64,000 bases of DNA from Paracoccus lutimaris (GCF_003337565.1 NZ_QPJL01000001.1:434001-498000), one strand, 5' to 3'; shown: positions 21,568 to 31,886, counted from the stretch's first letter. A program made the numbers and translations. Notes: generated by a model from the sequence alone, not told the origin.

Positions 21568-22776
21568 CTAGCGCGGGACCTCGACCACCTTAACCGCACC
21601 GTCCTGTGCCGAAAGCGCAATCTCGCCCGCAGCAAGGCGCAGGGCGTCATTGCCGAAAACCTCGGCCCGCCAGCCATGCAGGGCCGGCATGTCGCGCCCG
21701 CCCGAGGCAAGGGCATCCAGATCGGCAGCCGAGGCGATCAGCCGCGCGGCCACGCCCGCCGCATCGGCCTTGGCCTTCAAGAGCACGCGCAGGAGTTCCG
21801 CCAGCGCCGCATTGCCGGGGCGGCCCGGCTCATCCGGGGCGGGCTTGGGCAGATCGCGCGTCTCAAGCCCAGCCTTGACGGCGGCCAGGATTCCGGCGGC
21901 GATATCGCCGCGCCGCCCCTCGCGCAGAAGCAGGCGCGACTTGGCCAGATCGGCCTCGGTCACAGGCTTGGTCGAGGCCAGCTCGATCAGCGCGTCATCC
22001 TTGTAGACGCGCGAGCGGGGAACGTCGCGTTCCTGGGCATAGGTCTCGCGAAAGCGGGCCAGCTCGCGCACCACCGCCAGAAAGCGCGGTGAGCCGGAAC
22101 GGGTGCGGATCCGCTCCCATGCCTCGTCGGGGCGGGTGATATAGGTCTCGGGGTTCAGCAGCACGGCGGCCTCTTCCTCAAGCCATGGCGCGCGGCCGGT
22201 CTTTTCGAGCTGGGCGGCCAGATATTCGTAGATGGCGCGCAGATGCGTCACATCGGCCAGCGCATAGGTGGCCTGCGCCTCGGAAAGCGGGCGATGCGAC
22301 CAGTCGGTAAAGCGCGAGGATTTGTCCAGGGGCTGGCGGGCGATCTTTTTCACCAGCGTCTCATAGCCGACCTGTTCGCCAAAGCCGCAGACCATGGCGG
22401 CGATCTGGGTGTCGAACAGCGGATCGGGAAAGACGCCGGCATCGTGGAAGAAAATCTCCAGATCCTGCCGCGCGGCATGAAAGACCTTGACCGTCGGCTG
22501 GTGCCGGAACAGGTCGTAAAGCGGCTCAAGCGACAGGCCCTCGGCCAGAGGGTCGATCAGCACCGCCGGCCCGCCCGCCGATTTCGGCCCCGAGGCCGGG
22601 GGCAGCGCCGCCTGAATCAGACACAGCCTGGAATAATAGGTCCGTTCACGCAGGAATTCGGTGTCGAGCGTGACATAGGGCTGCGCCTTGGCCAGCTCGC
22701 AGAACTCGGCCAGTTCGGCGGTGGTGGTGAGGGTGCGGATCTCGGACTTGCGGCCGGTGGGGGCGTCTGCGGGCAT
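21568..22776 (-). CDS. rnd: RNase D, 3'-to-5' exoribonuclease
   Basis: Trims the 3' ends of tRNAs and other stable RNAs. In 402 residues the DEDD-y exonuclease residues are clear: Asp38 and Glu40 (LDTEFLRE), Asp105 (ARQDLEIFF), Tyr171 and Asp175 (TYALADVTHL). HRDC-like helical regions follow (about 205-290 and 300-380). The start at 22776 is the first ATG. The small frameshifted gene lies downstream on the same strand, 83 bases away. Confidence 0.95.
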   Translation of the reverse strand: MPADAPTGRKSEIRTLTTTAELAEFCELAKAQPYVTLDTEFLRERTYYSRLCLIQAALPPASGPKSAGGPAVLIDPLAEGLSLEPLYDLFRHQPTVKVFHAARQDLEIFFHDAGVFPDPLFDTQIAAMVCGFGEQVGYETLVKKIARQPLDKSSRFTDWSHRPLSEAQATYALADVTHLRAIYEYLAAQLEKTGRAPWLEEEAAVLLNPETYITRPDEAWERIRTRSGSPRFLAVVRELARFRETYAQERDVPRSRVYKDDALIELASTKPVTEADLAKSRLLLREGRRGDIAAGILAAVKAGLETRDLPKPAPDEPGRPGNAALAELLRVLLKAKADAAGVAARLIASAADLDALASGGRDMPALHGWRAEVFGNDALRLAAGEIALSAQDGAVKVVEVPR

Positions 22777-22957
22777 TGCTTGCTTTCAAGGGCGGCGGGT
22801 TGTCCGCCATCGATTCCGTCCCGGGCTTAGCGAAGGTAGACAGAAATTCAAGACATTCCCGTGTCACGGGCACAGCTTATCCCGGACCCTGTGCCCGCAC
22901 TGCCGCGAATCGGGGGCTGTGGTGTCATGGTCAAAACCCCAACGAAGGGAGCACACG

Positions 22958-23413
22958 ATGACTAGCCGACTGACCACGATGCTGATCGCCTGCCTTCTGC
23001 TGCCGCTGCCGGCCCTGGGCTGGGATCTGCACAAGCAGCGCGATTCCGTCACCACCTCGCAGTTTTCAGGCCAGTATATCCTGACCATGCATTGCCGGCG
23101 GGGCAGCAACCAACTGGAGTTCAACCTGCATGATCAGACGTTGCGCGGCGATCTGTTCCGAGGCGTCCGGACGGTGATGATGTGGATCGAGGCCCCGGAC
23201 GGGCGGATGGACAAATGGTCCTCGGCTGTAAGCCCCGAAGGGCCATCGCTCAGCGGCCTGTTCGTGGTTTCGTCGTATACGCTCGACTTTTTCGGCAATG
23301 CCAAGTCCATGTCGATCGTGGAAAATTCGGGCAGCCGCAGGGTGCTGTTTGAATCGGACATGAAGGGCACCGGCGCCGCCCGCATCGCCTTTCGCGAACG
23401 CTGCGGGGTCTGA
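22958..23413 (+). CDS. Exported hypothetical protein
   Basis: A 151-residue protein. The signal peptide is about 1-21 (MTSRLTTMLIACLLLPLPAL, then G/WDL). The mature part is beta-rich with only two cysteines, one in 'TMHCRRGSN' and one in the C-terminal 'RERCGV', which could form one disulfide. The start has GAAGGGAG upstream. I do not recognise a family. It is divergent from rnd and convergent with tgt, so likely a single-gene transcript. Periplasmic location is inferred from the signal peptide. Confidence 0.7.
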   Translation: MTSRLTTMLIACLLLPLPALGWDLHKQRDSVTTSQFSGQYILTMHCRRGSNQLEFNLHDQTLRGDLFRGVRTVMMWIEAPDGRMDKWSSAVSPEGPSLSGLFVVSSYTLDFFGNAKSMSIVENSGSRRVLFESDMKGTGAARIAFRERCGV

Positions 23414-23431
23414 GCGCCGGGCATCCGGCGT

Positions 23432-24562
23432 TTACAGCGGCGCGATATCGCCCCCGGCGCGCTGCGCGTGGAAATCGGCAACGAAGGCATCCAGCCGCCC
23501 GCCGGCGATGGCATCGCGCATCCCCTGCATAAGCTCTTGGAAATAATGCAGGTTGTGCCAGGTCAGCAGCATCCCCGAAATCATCTCGCCCGAGCGGAAG
23601 ACATGATGCAGATAGGCGCGGGAATAGCCGGTGCAGGCCGGGCAGGTGCATTCGGCATCCAGCGGGCGCGGGTCGTCGGCATGGCGGGCGTTCTTGATAT
23701 TGACCTGACCGCGGCGCGTCCACGCCTGCCCCGTCCGCCCCGAGCGCGAGGGCAGCACGCAATCCATCATGTCAACGCCGCGCTGGACCGCGCCGACGAT
23801 ATCGTCGGGCTTGCCCACGCCCATCAGATAGCGCGGCTTGTCCTGCGGCAGGAAGCCCGGCGCATAGTCGAGAACGCCGAACATCGCCTCTTGCCCCTCG
23901 CCCACGGCAAGGCCGCCGATGGCATAGCCCTCAAAGCCGATGGCTTTCAGCGCCTCGGCGGATTCCTCGCGCAGTTCGCGGGTGACGCCGCCCTGCATGA
24001 TGCCGAACAGCGCGTGGCCGGGACGGTCGCCAAAGGCGTCGCGCGAACGCTGTGCCCAACGCATCGACATGCGCATGGATTTCGCGACTTCCTCCTCGGT
24101 CGCGGGCAGCGCCGGGCATTCGTCAAAGGCCATGACGATATCCGAGCCAAGCTGGCGCTGGATTTCCATGCTGGTTTCGGGCGACAGGAAATGTTTCGAG
24201 CCATCGACATGGCTGGCGAAGGTCACCCCCTCTTCGGTCAGCTTGCGCAACCCGGCCAGGCTCATCACCTGAAAGCCGCCCGAATCGGTCAGGATCGGGC
24301 GCTGCCAGTTCATAAAGCGGTGCAGCCCGCCCAACCGGGAGACGCGCTCGGCGCCCGGACGCAGCATCAGGTGATAGGTATTGCCCAGAAGGATATCGGC
24401 GCCGGTGGCGGCGACCGATTCGGGCAGCATGGCCTTGACCGTGGCGGCGGTGCCCACGGGCATGAAGGCGGGGGTGCGGATATCGCCGCGCGGCGTCTGG
24501 ATGGTGCCGGTGCGGGCGCGGCCATCGGTGGCCGCAACGGAGAAGGAGAATCTGTCGCTCAT
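23432..24562 (-). CDS. tgt: Tgt, queuine tRNA-ribosyltransferase
   Basis: Exchanges guanine 34 for preQ1 in tRNAs with GUN anticodons. The 376-residue TIM barrel has '[13 protein letters not shown]', the active-site '[11 protein letters not shown]', 'GIMQGG' and the Zn site '[18 protein letters not shown]' (three Cys and one His). I start at [11 protein letters not shown] (24562), the conserved start; upstream in-frame codons encode a basic non-conserved stretch. queA, often adjacent in other bacteria, is not here. Confidence 0.97.
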   Translation of the reverse strand: MSDRFSFSVAATDGRARTGTIQTPRGDIRTPAFMPVGTAATVKAMLPESVAATGADILLGNTYHLMLRPGAERVSRLGGLHRFMNWQRPILTDSGGFQVMSLAGLRKLTEEGVTFASHVDGSKHFLSPETSMEIQRQLGSDIVMAFDECPALPATEEEVAKSMRMSMRWAQRSRDAFGDRPGHALFGIMQGGVTRELREESAEALKAIGFEGYAIGGLAVGEGQEAMFGVLDYAPGFLPQDKPRYLMGVGKPDDIVGAVQRGVDMMDCVLPSRSGRTGQAWTRRGQVNIKNARHADDPRPLDAECTCPACTGYSRAYLHHVFRSGEMISGMLLTWHNLHYFQELMQGMRDAIAGGRLDAFVADFHAQRAGGDIAPL

Positions 24563-24605
24563 GGCCCGGCACATAGGGGTTTTGGCGGCCGGATGCAAAG
24601 CCGCG

Positions 24606-25361
24606 TTACGCCGCCGCCGCGCGCAAGAGTTTCGCCCGGGCCGGGGGAATGGCGCGGATTTCCAGCCCGGTAAAGACATGCAGCGTATCGAGCTGGCGAT
24701 CCACCACCGCATGGTCGCTGACCCAGCCCCCCATCGCCAGATAAGAGCGCAGCAAGGGCGGCATCCCGGCCATGGCGGCGCGCGGATCAGGCGTCTTCAA
24801 CCGCAATGCACGGGCAAAGCGAAACACCTGCGGCGCCTTGACCCGGGGCAGCCAGTGCCTGGGCGCCAGATGGCGCTCGCGCAGCATGGCAAAGGCGTCC
24901 TCATAGCCCCGAACATCAGTGCCCATGAAGCTTGAGCAGCCAAACAGCATCTCGATATCCTGATCGTCGACATGCCGTGCCAAGGCCGCCCAGGCCAGAC
25001 GCAGGATATCGGGGTCGGACCATTCGGGATGGATGCAGAAGCGGCCGATCTCGACCATCCTGCCGCTGAACCCGCGAAGCCGGGACAGATTGTAATGGCG
25101 CGCGGCATAGCTGTCGCCGATCTCGGCCCCGCCAGCCAGCGTCAGCATGCGGAAACAGGCGACCAGCTGCCCGAAGGCGCGGTCGCGAATCAGCACGTGC
25201 CAGCAGCGGTCGTCATAATCATCGGCATCCAGCTGGCCGCCCTCGGCCGTCCCGCCCTGCCGCGCGCCGATGAAACACAGCCAGCGCAGGCGCTGCGCCT
25301 CGCGGATTTCGCTGTCGTCAGCGGCGATGCTGACCTCGTATCGCCCCCTGGCCCATGCCAT
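24606..25361 (-). CDS. olsB: OlsB-type L-ornithine N-alpha-acyltransferase
   Basis: Adds a 3-hydroxy fatty acyl group from ACP to ornithine, the first step of ornithine lipid synthesis; acts at the inner membrane face. The 251-residue GNAT-fold protein shows '[14 protein letters not shown]' and '[19 protein letters not shown]', which match the OlsB subgroup as I know it from Rhodobacter and rhizobia. The start [10 protein letters not shown] (25361) has AGGGGA in front. The gene for the second acyltransferase (olsA) is not seen. Assignment to OlsB rather than another GNAT is by motif resemblance. Confidence 0.75.
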   Translation of the reverse strand: MAWARGRYEVSIAADDSEIREAQRLRWLCFIGARQGGTAEGGQLDADDYDDRCWHVLIRDRAFGQLVACFRMLTLAGGAEIGDSYAARHYNLSRLRGFSGRMVEIGRFCIHPEWSDPDILRLAWAALARHVDDQDIEMLFGCSSFMGTDVRGYEDAFAMLRERHLAPRHWLPRVKAPQVFRFARALRLKTPDPRAAMAGMPPLLRSYLAMGGWVSDHAVVDRQLDTLHVFTGLEIRAIPPARAKLLRAAAA

Positions 25362-25471
25362 GATGGTCCCCTGCCTGACCGATTGGCGGCCCGGAAATGG
25401 CGCGCCTGACTTGTTCACATACGTCTTGCGCCTATCTTGTAACAGCAGCGCAACAGGAAAGAAGGCCGAAG

Positions 25472-25861
25472 ATGTCTGAGCGTATCACCAAGACCGATGC
25501 CGAGTGGCGCACCGAGCTGGATCCCGAGACCTTTCGCGTGACGCGGCAGGCGGGAACCGAGCGGCCCTTCTCGCATCCCGGCTTTCCCAACGGGCCGGGC
25601 CATTACGACTGCGTCTGCTGTGGCGCGCGGTTGTTCGACGGGGATGCCAAGTTCGAAAGCCATTGCGGCTGGCCCAGCTTTTCGCGCGCCGGCGGCAAGA
25701 TCGACGAGCATCGCGATACCAGCCACGCGATGATCCGCACCGAGGTGCGCTGCCATGTCTGCGATGCGCATCTGGGCCATGTCTTTCCCGACGGCCCACC
25801 ACCCACGGGGCTGCGCTATTGCATCAACGGCGTGGCGCTGCGCTTCGTCCCCGAGATCTAG
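25472..25861 (+). CDS. msrB: MsrB, methionine-R-sulfoxide reductase
   Basis: Repairs methionine-R-sulfoxide in oxidised proteins. The 129-residue enzyme has the catalytic Cys117 in LRYCING, a likely resolving Cys65 in SHCGWPSF, and a structural zinc site from Cys47/Cys50 and Cys94/Cys97 (CVCC and CHVC). The start at 25472 ([12 protein letters not shown]) follows GAAGGCCGAAG and is the conserved one. A long perfect hairpin separates it from convergent bamE. Confidence 0.96.
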   Translation: MSERITKTDAEWRTELDPETFRVTRQAGTERPFSHPGFPNGPGHYDCVCCGARLFDGDAKFESHCGWPSFSRAGGKIDEHRDTSHAMIRTEVRCHVCDAHLGHVFPDGPPPTGLRYCINGVALRFVPEI

Positions 25862-25871
25862 GCGGATACCG

Positions 25872-25898
25872 GGGCGGCGGCAGGTCCTGCCGCCGCCC
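25872..25898. terminator. Bidirectional hairpin between convergent msrB and bamE
   Basis: GGGCGGCGGCAGG (25872-25884) and CCTGCCGCCGCCC (25886-25898) form a perfect 13-bp stem with an almost absent loop. It lies between the two convergent stops and is likely to end both transcripts, although there is no long T tract on either side. Confidence 0.65.
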
Positions 25899-25933
25899 TG
25901 CCCCGAAAACCCGGCCAGAAACTCCGTTCCGGA

Positions 25934-26395
25934 TCAGTCGGTCAGAAGATCGCCCGCCTGAACGCGGCCGACATTGCCCATCAGCTGGCGGATCAGGCCA
26001 AGGCTGGTGACACCGGTATCGGTCACCCGGCGCGACAGCACCACGACCTGACCGCGCTCAAGCCCGAAGCGCTCGACATTGGTCACCGTGCTGGATTCGT
26101 CGAAGCTGACCGCGACAACCTGACGGTTCACCTCGCGCGGTTGGCGCGGGCCATAGAACTCCCAACGCGAGCCGACGTAATACCAGCCAGAGCCGGCCAG
26201 CAGGCCCTGCGCCGAGGGTTTGCCGATCAGCCCCTCAAGGTCGCCCTGTGTGGTCTGGCCCACGACGACCTGGGCCAGATCCTCCTCGGGGGGGATATAG
26301 CCGTGATTGCGATAGGTCGCCGTACAGGCAGCAAGGGCAAGAGGCGCAGCCAGTGCAAGGGCCACGATCCGCCGCCGGGAAATCTTCATCGTCAC
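25934..26395 (-). CDS. bamE: BamE (SmpA/OmlA) outer-membrane assembly lipoprotein
   Basis: Lipoprotein of the beta-barrel assembly machinery. The 153-residue protein has a lipoprotein signal with lipobox LALAAC (about 19-24). The SmpA/OmlA fold follows: 'VGQTTQGDLEGLIGKPSAQG', 'WYYVGSRW' and 'VVAVSFDESSTVTNVERFG'. It is divergent from a DUF177 gene, an order common in alphaproteobacteria. Confidence 0.92.
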   Translation of the reverse strand: MTMKISRRRIVALALAAPLALAACTATYRNHGYIPPEEDLAQVVVGQTTQGDLEGLIGKPSAQGLLAGSGWYYVGSRWEFYGPRQPREVNRQVVAVSFDESSTVTNVERFGLERGQVVVLSRRVTDTGVTSLGLIRQLMGNVGRVQAGDLLTD

Positions 26396-26503
26396 TTTGT
26401 CCCTCTATGCGCCTGTTGACGCCGCCCGAACGGCTTAGCAAACTCGCGGCCCGCGCTCAAGAATATCCAGACCAAGGGCGGATTTGCCCGCGAAAGGCTC
26501 CAG

Positions 26504-27034
26504 ATGACCGAATCGAAACCATCGCAGACCCGCTTTCGCGTGGCGCATCTGAACCCGCGCCAGCCGACCGAGTTCACCCTGAGCCCCGATGCGCCCGCCC
26601 GTGCGGCCCTAGCCAACGAGCTGGGGATCAGCGCCCTGCACAAGCTGCGTTTTTCCGGTCGCATCCGCGCCATCGACGGCGATGCCTGGGCTGTCGAAGG
26701 CCGGCTCGAGGCGCGCGTGACCCAGCCCTGCGTGGTCACGCTGGCCCCGGTCACCACCGATCTGGCCGAGGATGTCGCGCGCATCTTCTCGCCCCATGTC
26801 GCGACACCCGAGGGCGACGAGGTCGAGATGCCCGACGATGAAATCGAGCCCTTGGGCCAGTTCATCGACCTTGCCGCGATCATGGCCGAAGAGCTTTCGC
26901 TGGCGCTGCCGCTATACCCCCGCGCCAAGGGTGCGGCGCTGGACGCAGCCCCCGAACCCGGCGAAGATGCGGAAACCCGCAAGCCCTTCGCCAATCTCGC
27001 CGAGCTAATGAAGAACGGCAAGAAACCCTCGTAA
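26504..27034 (+). CDS. DUF177/YceD family protein
   Basis: A 176-residue cytoplasmic protein of the YceD family, linked to 23S rRNA accumulation and usually encoded just before rpmF and plsX. It has the conserved 'VEGRLEARVTQPCVVTLAPV' segment and the acidic 'EPLGQFIDLAAIMAEELSLA'. The usual downstream genes rpmF and plsX are absent: the next gene, betA, is on the other strand with its stop one base away. The C-terminal end 'FANLAELMKNGKKPS' looks complete, so the gene itself is not truncated. Confidence 0.88.
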   Translation: MTESKPSQTRFRVAHLNPRQPTEFTLSPDAPARAALANELGISALHKLRFSGRIRAIDGDAWAVEGRLEARVTQPCVVTLAPVTTDLAEDVARIFSPHVATPEGDEVEMPDDEIEPLGQFIDLAAIMAEELSLALPLYPRAKGAALDAAPEPGEDAETRKPFANLAELMKNGKKPS

Positions 27035-27035
27035 G

Positions 27036-28688
27036 TCACGCGGAACGCTGGCTTTCCTGCCAGTCCGCCGGCATCTCCGGCCCCAAATTCAATGGTGCCA
27101 GCATGCCCTTGCCAAGGATGTGATCGGCGGCCTTTTCGCCGGTCATGATCGAGGGTGCGTTCAGGTTGCCATTGGTCACGCGCGGAAAGACCGAACTGTC
27201 GGCAACGCGCAACCCCTCGACCCCGATCACCCGCAATTCGGGATCGACCACGGCCAGCGGATCGCCCGCCCGCCCCATCCGCGCCGTTCCGCAGGGATGA
27301 AAGGCCGATTCCGCATGTTCGCGAATAAAGTCATCAATCTGGGAATCGCTGACAACCCCTTCGCCAGGCTGGATTTCATGCCCCTTGAAATCCGCAAAGG
27401 CGGTCTGGGCAAAGATCTCGCGGGTCAGGCGCACGCAGGCGCGGAACTCGGCCCAATCATCGGCATGGGACATGTAGTTGAAGCGGATCTCGGGCGCTTC
27501 ACTCGGATCAGCGGATTTCAGCCGCACCGTGCCCCGCGATTTCGAGCGCATCGGCCCGACATGGACCTGAAAGCCATGACCCTCGGCCGCGGCCTTGCCG
27601 TCATAGCGCACCGCCAGCGGCAGGAAATGATATTGAATATCAGGATATTCCACCCCGGCGGCCGAACGGATGAAGCCGCAGCTTTCGAACTGGTTCGAGG
27701 CGCCAAGCCCGGTCCCCGTCGCCATCCATTGCGCTCCGATCGAGCCTTTCCCCCACAGGTTCCAGTGCTTGTAAAGCGTGATCGGCTTGGTGGCGGTATA
27801 TTGCATATAGACCTCAAGATGGTCCTGCAGATTGCCGCCAACGCCGGGCCGGTCAGCCAGAACCTCGATCCCATGCGCGCGCAGATGCTCGGCCGGGCCG
27901 ATCCCCGACAGCATCAGAAGCTTGGGCGTATTGATCGAGCTGGTGGCAAGGATCACCTCAATACCCGCTCGGAAAATATTGATACCACGCGCATTTCTGA
28001 CCTCGACTCCAACGGCGCGCCCATCCTCGAAAACGACGCGCTGCGCCAGCCCGCGCCGCAGCCGCAGCAGCTTCGTTTCCAGCGCCGGACGCAGATAGGC
28101 ATTGGCCGCCGACCAGCGCCGCCCCTCCCAGATCGTCGCCTCCATGGCGCCGAATCCCTCCTGCCGGGCGCCGTTATAATCCTCGACCGTCGGATAGCCG
28201 GCCTCGCGCCCCGCCCGGATAAAGGCGTTGAACAGCGGATTCTTGCGCGAGCCGCGCGTCACATGCAGCGGACCTTCGGTGCCACGATAATCGCTGACCG
28301 CGCCATGCGAGGTCTCCATGCGCTTGAAATAGGGCAGAACATCGGCGTAAGCCCAACCATCCGCGCCAGATTCCGCCCAGAAATCAAAGTCCTTGGCGTG
28401 GCCTCTGACAAAGACCATGCCATTGATCGAACTTGAGCCGCCCAGCACCTTGCCGCGCGGCGTGACCAGCCGGCGCCCGCCCAGATGCGGCTCGGGCTCG
28501 GATGAAAACCCCCAGTCATAGCGGCGCATGTTCATCGGATAGCTCAGCGCCGCCGGCATCTGGATGAAGGGCCCGATATCCGAGCCGCCATATTCGATCA
28601 GATCGACGCGCTTTCCGGCCATGACCAGCCGATAGGCCAGCGCACAACCGGCCGAACCCGCCCCCACAATGACATAATCCGGCGTCAT
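27036..28688 (-). CDS. betA: BetA, choline dehydrogenase
   Basis: FAD-dependent GMC oxidoreductase that oxidises choline to betaine aldehyde at the membrane. In 550 residues: the N-terminal dinucleotide motif GAGSAG (9-14), GMC signature 1 '[20 protein letters not shown]' (about 76-95), signature 2 '[18 protein letters not shown]', and the catalytic His in '[11 protein letters not shown]'. I start at [11 protein letters not shown] (28688), directly at the FAD fold; 15 further codons upstream overlap the gene-end element. Last gene of betI-betB-betA. Confidence 0.96.
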   Translation of the reverse strand: MTPDYVIVGAGSAGCALAYRLVMAGKRVDLIEYGGSDIGPFIQMPAALSYPMNMRRYDWGFSSEPEPHLGGRRLVTPRGKVLGGSSSINGMVFVRGHAKDFDFWAESGADGWAYADVLPYFKRMETSHGAVSDYRGTEGPLHVTRGSRKNPLFNAFIRAGREAGYPTVEDYNGARQEGFGAMEATIWEGRRWSAANAYLRPALETKLLRLRRGLAQRVVFEDGRAVGVEVRNARGINIFRAGIEVILATSSINTPKLLMLSGIGPAEHLRAHGIEVLADRPGVGGNLQDHLEVYMQYTATKPITLYKHWNLWGKGSIGAQWMATGTGLGASNQFESCGFIRSAAGVEYPDIQYHFLPLAVRYDGKAAAEGHGFQVHVGPMRSKSRGTVRLKSADPSEAPEIRFNYMSHADDWAEFRACVRLTREIFAQTAFADFKGHEIQPGEGVVSDSQIDDFIREHAESAFHPCGTARMGRAGDPLAVVDPELRVIGVEGLRVADSSVFPRVTNGNLNAPSIMTGEKAADHILGKGMLAPLNLGPEMPADWQESQRSA

Positions 28689-28718
28689 GCCCGCCCCCAT
28701 GCGCGGCAGGCCGCGGAT

Positions 28719-28739
28719 TTCTTCTTCATCCAAATATCC
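28719..28739 (-). repeat. Gene-end element copy C (after betB)
   Basis: Minus strand reads GGATATTTG-GA-TGAAGAAGAA, 33 bases after the betB stop and in betB orientation. It is directly preceded by the inverted repeat CCCGTG-G-CACGGG. It lies between betB and betA, so it is inside a probable operon. Confidence 0.75.
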
Positions 28740-28772
28740 ATGCCACCCGTGCCACGGGCGCGGCGCTGCCCA

Positions 28773-30230
28773 TCAGTAAGGCGCATCGACGCCTCCCATC
28801 CCGACATAGACGGATTTCAGCTGCGAATAATGCTCGATGGCGGCGGCCGAGTTCTCGCGCCCGATCCCCGACAGCTTCACCCCGCCAAAGGGCGCCTCGA
28901 CCGGGGTCAGGTTATAGGCGTTGATCCAGGTGGTCCCAGCCTGCAACGCAGCGGCCACACGATGCCCGCGCGCCAGATCGCGGGTAAAGACCCCCGCCGC
29001 CAACCCGTAATCGGTGGCATTGGCGCGCGCCACAGCCTCGGCTTCGGTGGCGAAGCTCAGGACCGACATCACCGGGCCAAAGATTTCCTCGCGCACGATG
29101 GCCATCTCGTCCGTGGTGTCGGCAAAGACCGTGGGCGGCACGAAGGCGCCCTCGCCCGGGCCGCCACAGACCAGCCGCGCGCCCTCGGCCAGCCCGCTCT
29201 GGACGGCGGCGCGGATTTTCGCGGCCTGCGCCGGGCTGACGATGGGGCCGTGCTGGGTCGCCTCATCCAGAGGATCGCCGACACGGATGCCGGCCACCCG
29301 CGCGGCCAGCCGCTCGAGAAAAGCGGGCAGGATCCCTTCCTGCACGAAAACCCGCGTTCCGTTCGAACAGATCTGCCCCGAGGAATAAAAGTTCGCCAGC
29401 ATCGCCGCACCCACCGCATCCTCAAGGCTGGCATCGTCAAAGACGATCAGCGGCGACTTGCCGCCCAGCTCCATCGTCACATGGCGCATGCCAGCCGCCG
29501 CCGCCGCATAGACCTTTTGCCCCGTCGGCACCGAGCCGGTCAGCGAGACCTTGGCCACGCGCGGATCGGTGACCAGAGCCGCCCCCACCGCGCCGCGCCC
29601 CTGCACCACATTGAAGATACCCGCAGGCAGCCCGGCCTCGGTAAAAATATCGGCCAGTTTCAAGGCCCCTAGCGGCGTTTCCTCACTTGGTTTAAAAACC
29701 ATCGCATTACCCATGGCCAAGGCCGGCGCGGCCTTCCAGCAGGCGATTTGGCTGGGATAGTTCCAGGCGCCGATGCCGGCGCATACCCCCAAGGCCTCGC
29801 GGATCGTATAGACGAAATCGCCGCCCAGCGGGATGGTCTGGCCGGTCACCGTGGGCGCCAGCCCGCCGAAATATTCCAGCGCATCCGCCCCCGAGGGCCA
29901 GTCGGCGACGCGGGTTTCCTGAATGGGCTTGCCGGTATCCAGCGTCTCCAGCCGCGCCAGTTCCTCGGCGCGCTCGCGGATGATCTGGGCGGCGCGGATC
30001 AGCACCCGGCCACGCTCGACCGGGCGCAGCGCCGCCCAGACGGGCTGGGCCGCCTCGGCCGCCATGGTCGCCTGCGCGACCTGCGCGGCGCTTGCCTCAT
30101 GCAGGGTGGCGATCACCTCGCCGGTATAGGGGTAATGGACCGGCAGCGCCGCCCCCTCGCCCTCGACAGGGGCGCCATTGATGTAAAGGCTGGCCTTGGG
30201 CTGGGCGGAAAGCGGGGAGGATTGGCTCAT
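28773..30230 (-). CDS. betB: BetB, betaine aldehyde dehydrogenase
   Basis: NAD(P)-dependent enzyme that converts betaine aldehyde to glycine betaine. The 485-residue aldehyde dehydrogenase has the general-base Glu in '[12 protein letters not shown]' and the nucleophile Cys in '[15 protein letters not shown]', spaced as in the family, and NAD-binding '[16 protein letters not shown]'. The ATG at 30230 overlaps the betI stop (ATGA), so betI and betB are translationally coupled. Confidence 0.96.
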   Translation of the reverse strand: MSQSSPLSAQPKASLYINGAPVEGEGAALPVHYPYTGEVIATLHEASAAQVAQATMAAEAAQPVWAALRPVERGRVLIRAAQIIRERAEELARLETLDTGKPIQETRVADWPSGADALEYFGGLAPTVTGQTIPLGGDFVYTIREALGVCAGIGAWNYPSQIACWKAAPALAMGNAMVFKPSEETPLGALKLADIFTEAGLPAGIFNVVQGRGAVGAALVTDPRVAKVSLTGSVPTGQKVYAAAAAGMRHVTMELGGKSPLIVFDDASLEDAVGAAMLANFYSSGQICSNGTRVFVQEGILPAFLERLAARVAGIRVGDPLDEATQHGPIVSPAQAAKIRAAVQSGLAEGARLVCGGPGEGAFVPPTVFADTTDEMAIVREEIFGPVMSVLSFATEAEAVARANATDYGLAAGVFTRDLARGHRVAAALQAGTTWINAYNLTPVEAPFGGVKLSGIGRENSAAAIEHYSQLKSVYVGMGGVDAPY

Positions 30231-30796
30231 GGCAGCACCTTTTGCAGATAGTCCAGAATAAGGCCCTCGGCAGTCGGGCCATCGAGTTCGGTTGACAGCA
30301 CGCCGCGCAGGTAAAGCCCGTCGATCAGCGCCCCCAGCGTCAGTGCTGTGGCCGGGGCATCGGCCCCGACCAGCGGCCGCAGGCACAGCACCAGATTCGA
30401 GCGGAGCCGGCGGTGATAGACCCGCAAAAGCCGCGCGGCATCCGCGTCAACCAGCGCCAGCGCATAGAAGTTCAGCCATGCGGCAGCCGTCTCACGCTCA
30501 AAGTTCATGCCGCCAAAGCTGACATGGATGATGGCGAAAAGCCGCTCGCGGGGCGTATCCGCGCCCTTCAGCGCCTCACGCGAGGCATTGCCGTATTGCG
30601 TCAGGATATGGCGCATCGCCGCCAGAAAGATGCGTTCCTTGGACCCGAAATAGTGATGCGCCAGAGCGGTGGACATGCCCGCCTCGCGCGCGATCTGCGC
30701 CACGGTGACGTCCAGAGAGCCCTTGCGACCCACTGTCACGATCGCGGCTTTGATTAATGCCGCCTTTCGGATAGGTTCAGCGCCAAGTTTGGGCAT
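30227..30796 (-). CDS. betI: BetI, choline-responsive TetR-family repressor
   Basis: DNA-binding repressor of the bet genes, relieved by choline or betaine aldehyde. In 189 residues the TetR helix-turn-helix is '[20 protein letters not shown]' (about 31-50), and the start [15 protein letters not shown] matches the BetI N-terminus. Upstream ATGs at 30880 and between would run into the operator region. It is the first gene of betIBA and divergent from choX, with a 24-base palindrome between them. Confidence 0.95.
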   Translation of the reverse strand: MPKLGAEPIRKAALIKAAIVTVGRKGSLDVTVAQIAREAGMSTALAHHYFGSKERIFLAAMRHILTQYGNASREALKGADTPRERLFAIIHVSFGGMNFERETAAAWLNFYALALVDADAARLLRVYHRRLRSNLVLCLRPLVGADAPATALTLGALIDGLYLRGVLSTELDGPTAEGLILDYLQKVLP

Positions 30797-30858
30797 GAAA
30801 GTACACCGTTTTTTGCCGAGTGCGCCGTTTTCGGGCAGGAAGTCCGCAGCTAGCTGAT

Positions 30859-30882
30859 CTTTGATTGACTCGTCAATCAAAG
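30859..30882. promoter_or_regulatory. Probable BetI operator: perfect palindrome between betI and choX
   Basis: CTTTGATTGA, spacer CTCG, TCAATCAAAG: ten-base arms with no mismatch. Position is 62 bases from the betI start and 44 from the choX start. It resembles the TTGA...TCAA type sites reported for BetI proteins. A weaker copy of one half (GACCCGTCAAGACA) follows at about 30899-30912. One dimer site could control both the oxidation and the uptake operon. Confidence 0.75.
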
Positions 30883-30926
30883 AAAGCCTTAATCGACTGA
30901 CCCGTCAAGACAACAGGGAGAACAAG

Positions 30927-31880
30927 ATGACATTTCGCCGCAGCACCGCCCTTCTTGCCGCCGGCCTCGGCGCCGCAATCGCGACCGCAGGTGCCACCCA
31001 TGCGCAGGAACCGATCGAGTGCCGCAAGGTCGTCTTCTCGGATGTGGGCTGGACCGATATCAGCGCGACCACCGCGCTGGCCTCGACCGTATTGCAGGCG
31101 CTTGGCTACCAGACCGAGACCAAGATCCTGTCGCTGCCGGTGACCTATACCGCCATGGCCAAGGACGATGTGGACGTGTTTCTGGGCAACTGGATGCCGA
31201 GCCAGGAAAACGACATCAAGCCCTACCGCGATTCGGGCACGGTCGAGGTGCTGCGCACCAACCTGACCGGCGCGAAATACACGCTGGCCACCAACAAGGC
31301 CGGCGCCGATCTGGGCATCGACGATTACGCCAAGATCGCTGCGCAAAAGGACGCGCTGGAAGGCAAGATCTACGGGATCGAGCCGGGCAATGACGGCAAC
31401 CGACTGCTTCTGGACATGGTGGCGCAGAACAAGTTCGACCTTGGCACCTTCGAGATCGTCGAAAGCAGCGAACAGGGGATGCTGGCGCAGGTCGCCCGCG
31501 CCGACAGCGCCGGCAAGCCGGTGGTGTTTCTGGGCTGGGAGCCGCATCCGATGAACAGCCAGTTCAAGCTGACCTATCTGGCCGGCGGCGACGAGATCTT
31601 TGGCCCCGATCTGGGCGGCGCGCGCGTCGATACCAATGTGCGTGCGGGCCTTGCCACCGATTGTCCCAATCTGGGCAAGTTCCTGCAGAACCTCGAATTC
31701 ACCCTGCCGATGGAAAACGAGGTCATGGGCCTGATCCTGAACGATGGCGAACAGCCCGCGGATGCGGCCAAGAAATGGCTGAAAGCCAATCCCGACGCGG
31801 CGACGCCCTGGCTTGCGGGCGTGACCACCACCGAGGGTGGCGATGCCGCCGCCGCGCTGACCGAAGCGCTGGATCAGTGA
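30927..31880 (+). CDS. choX: ChoX, periplasmic choline-binding protein
   Basis: Substrate receptor of the ChoXWV choline ABC importer. The 317-residue protein has a signal peptide of about 26 residues ending ATHA/QEP. The mature part follows the ChoX/ProX pattern ('VVFSDVGWTDISATTAL', 'DVFLGNWMPSQENDI', 'VVFLGWEPHPMNSQF') with aromatic residues that form the quaternary-amine cage. RBS GGGAG. Start at 30927, not at the upstream in-frame position inside the operator. Followed by an intercistronic hairpin, then choW. Confidence 0.95.
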   Translation: MTFRRSTALLAAGLGAAIATAGATHAQEPIECRKVVFSDVGWTDISATTALASTVLQALGYQTETKILSLPVTYTAMAKDDVDVFLGNWMPSQENDIKPYRDSGTVEVLRTNLTGAKYTLATNKAGADLGIDDYAKIAAQKDALEGKIYGIEPGNDGNRLLLDMVAQNKFDLGTFEIVESSEQGMLAQVARADSAGKPVVFLGWEPHPMNSQFKLTYLAGGDEIFGPDLGGARVDTNVRAGLATDCPNLGKFLQNLEFTLPMENEVMGLILNDGEQPADAAKKWLKANPDAATPWLAGVTTTEGGDAAAALTEALDQ

Positions 31881-31886
31881 TCTTTT

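Noticed and set aside
21338..21571. 77-codon open frame on the plus strand over the frameshifted small gene
   Set aside because: The minus strand carries conserved cysteine motifs in two adjoining frames; this plus-strand frame has none.
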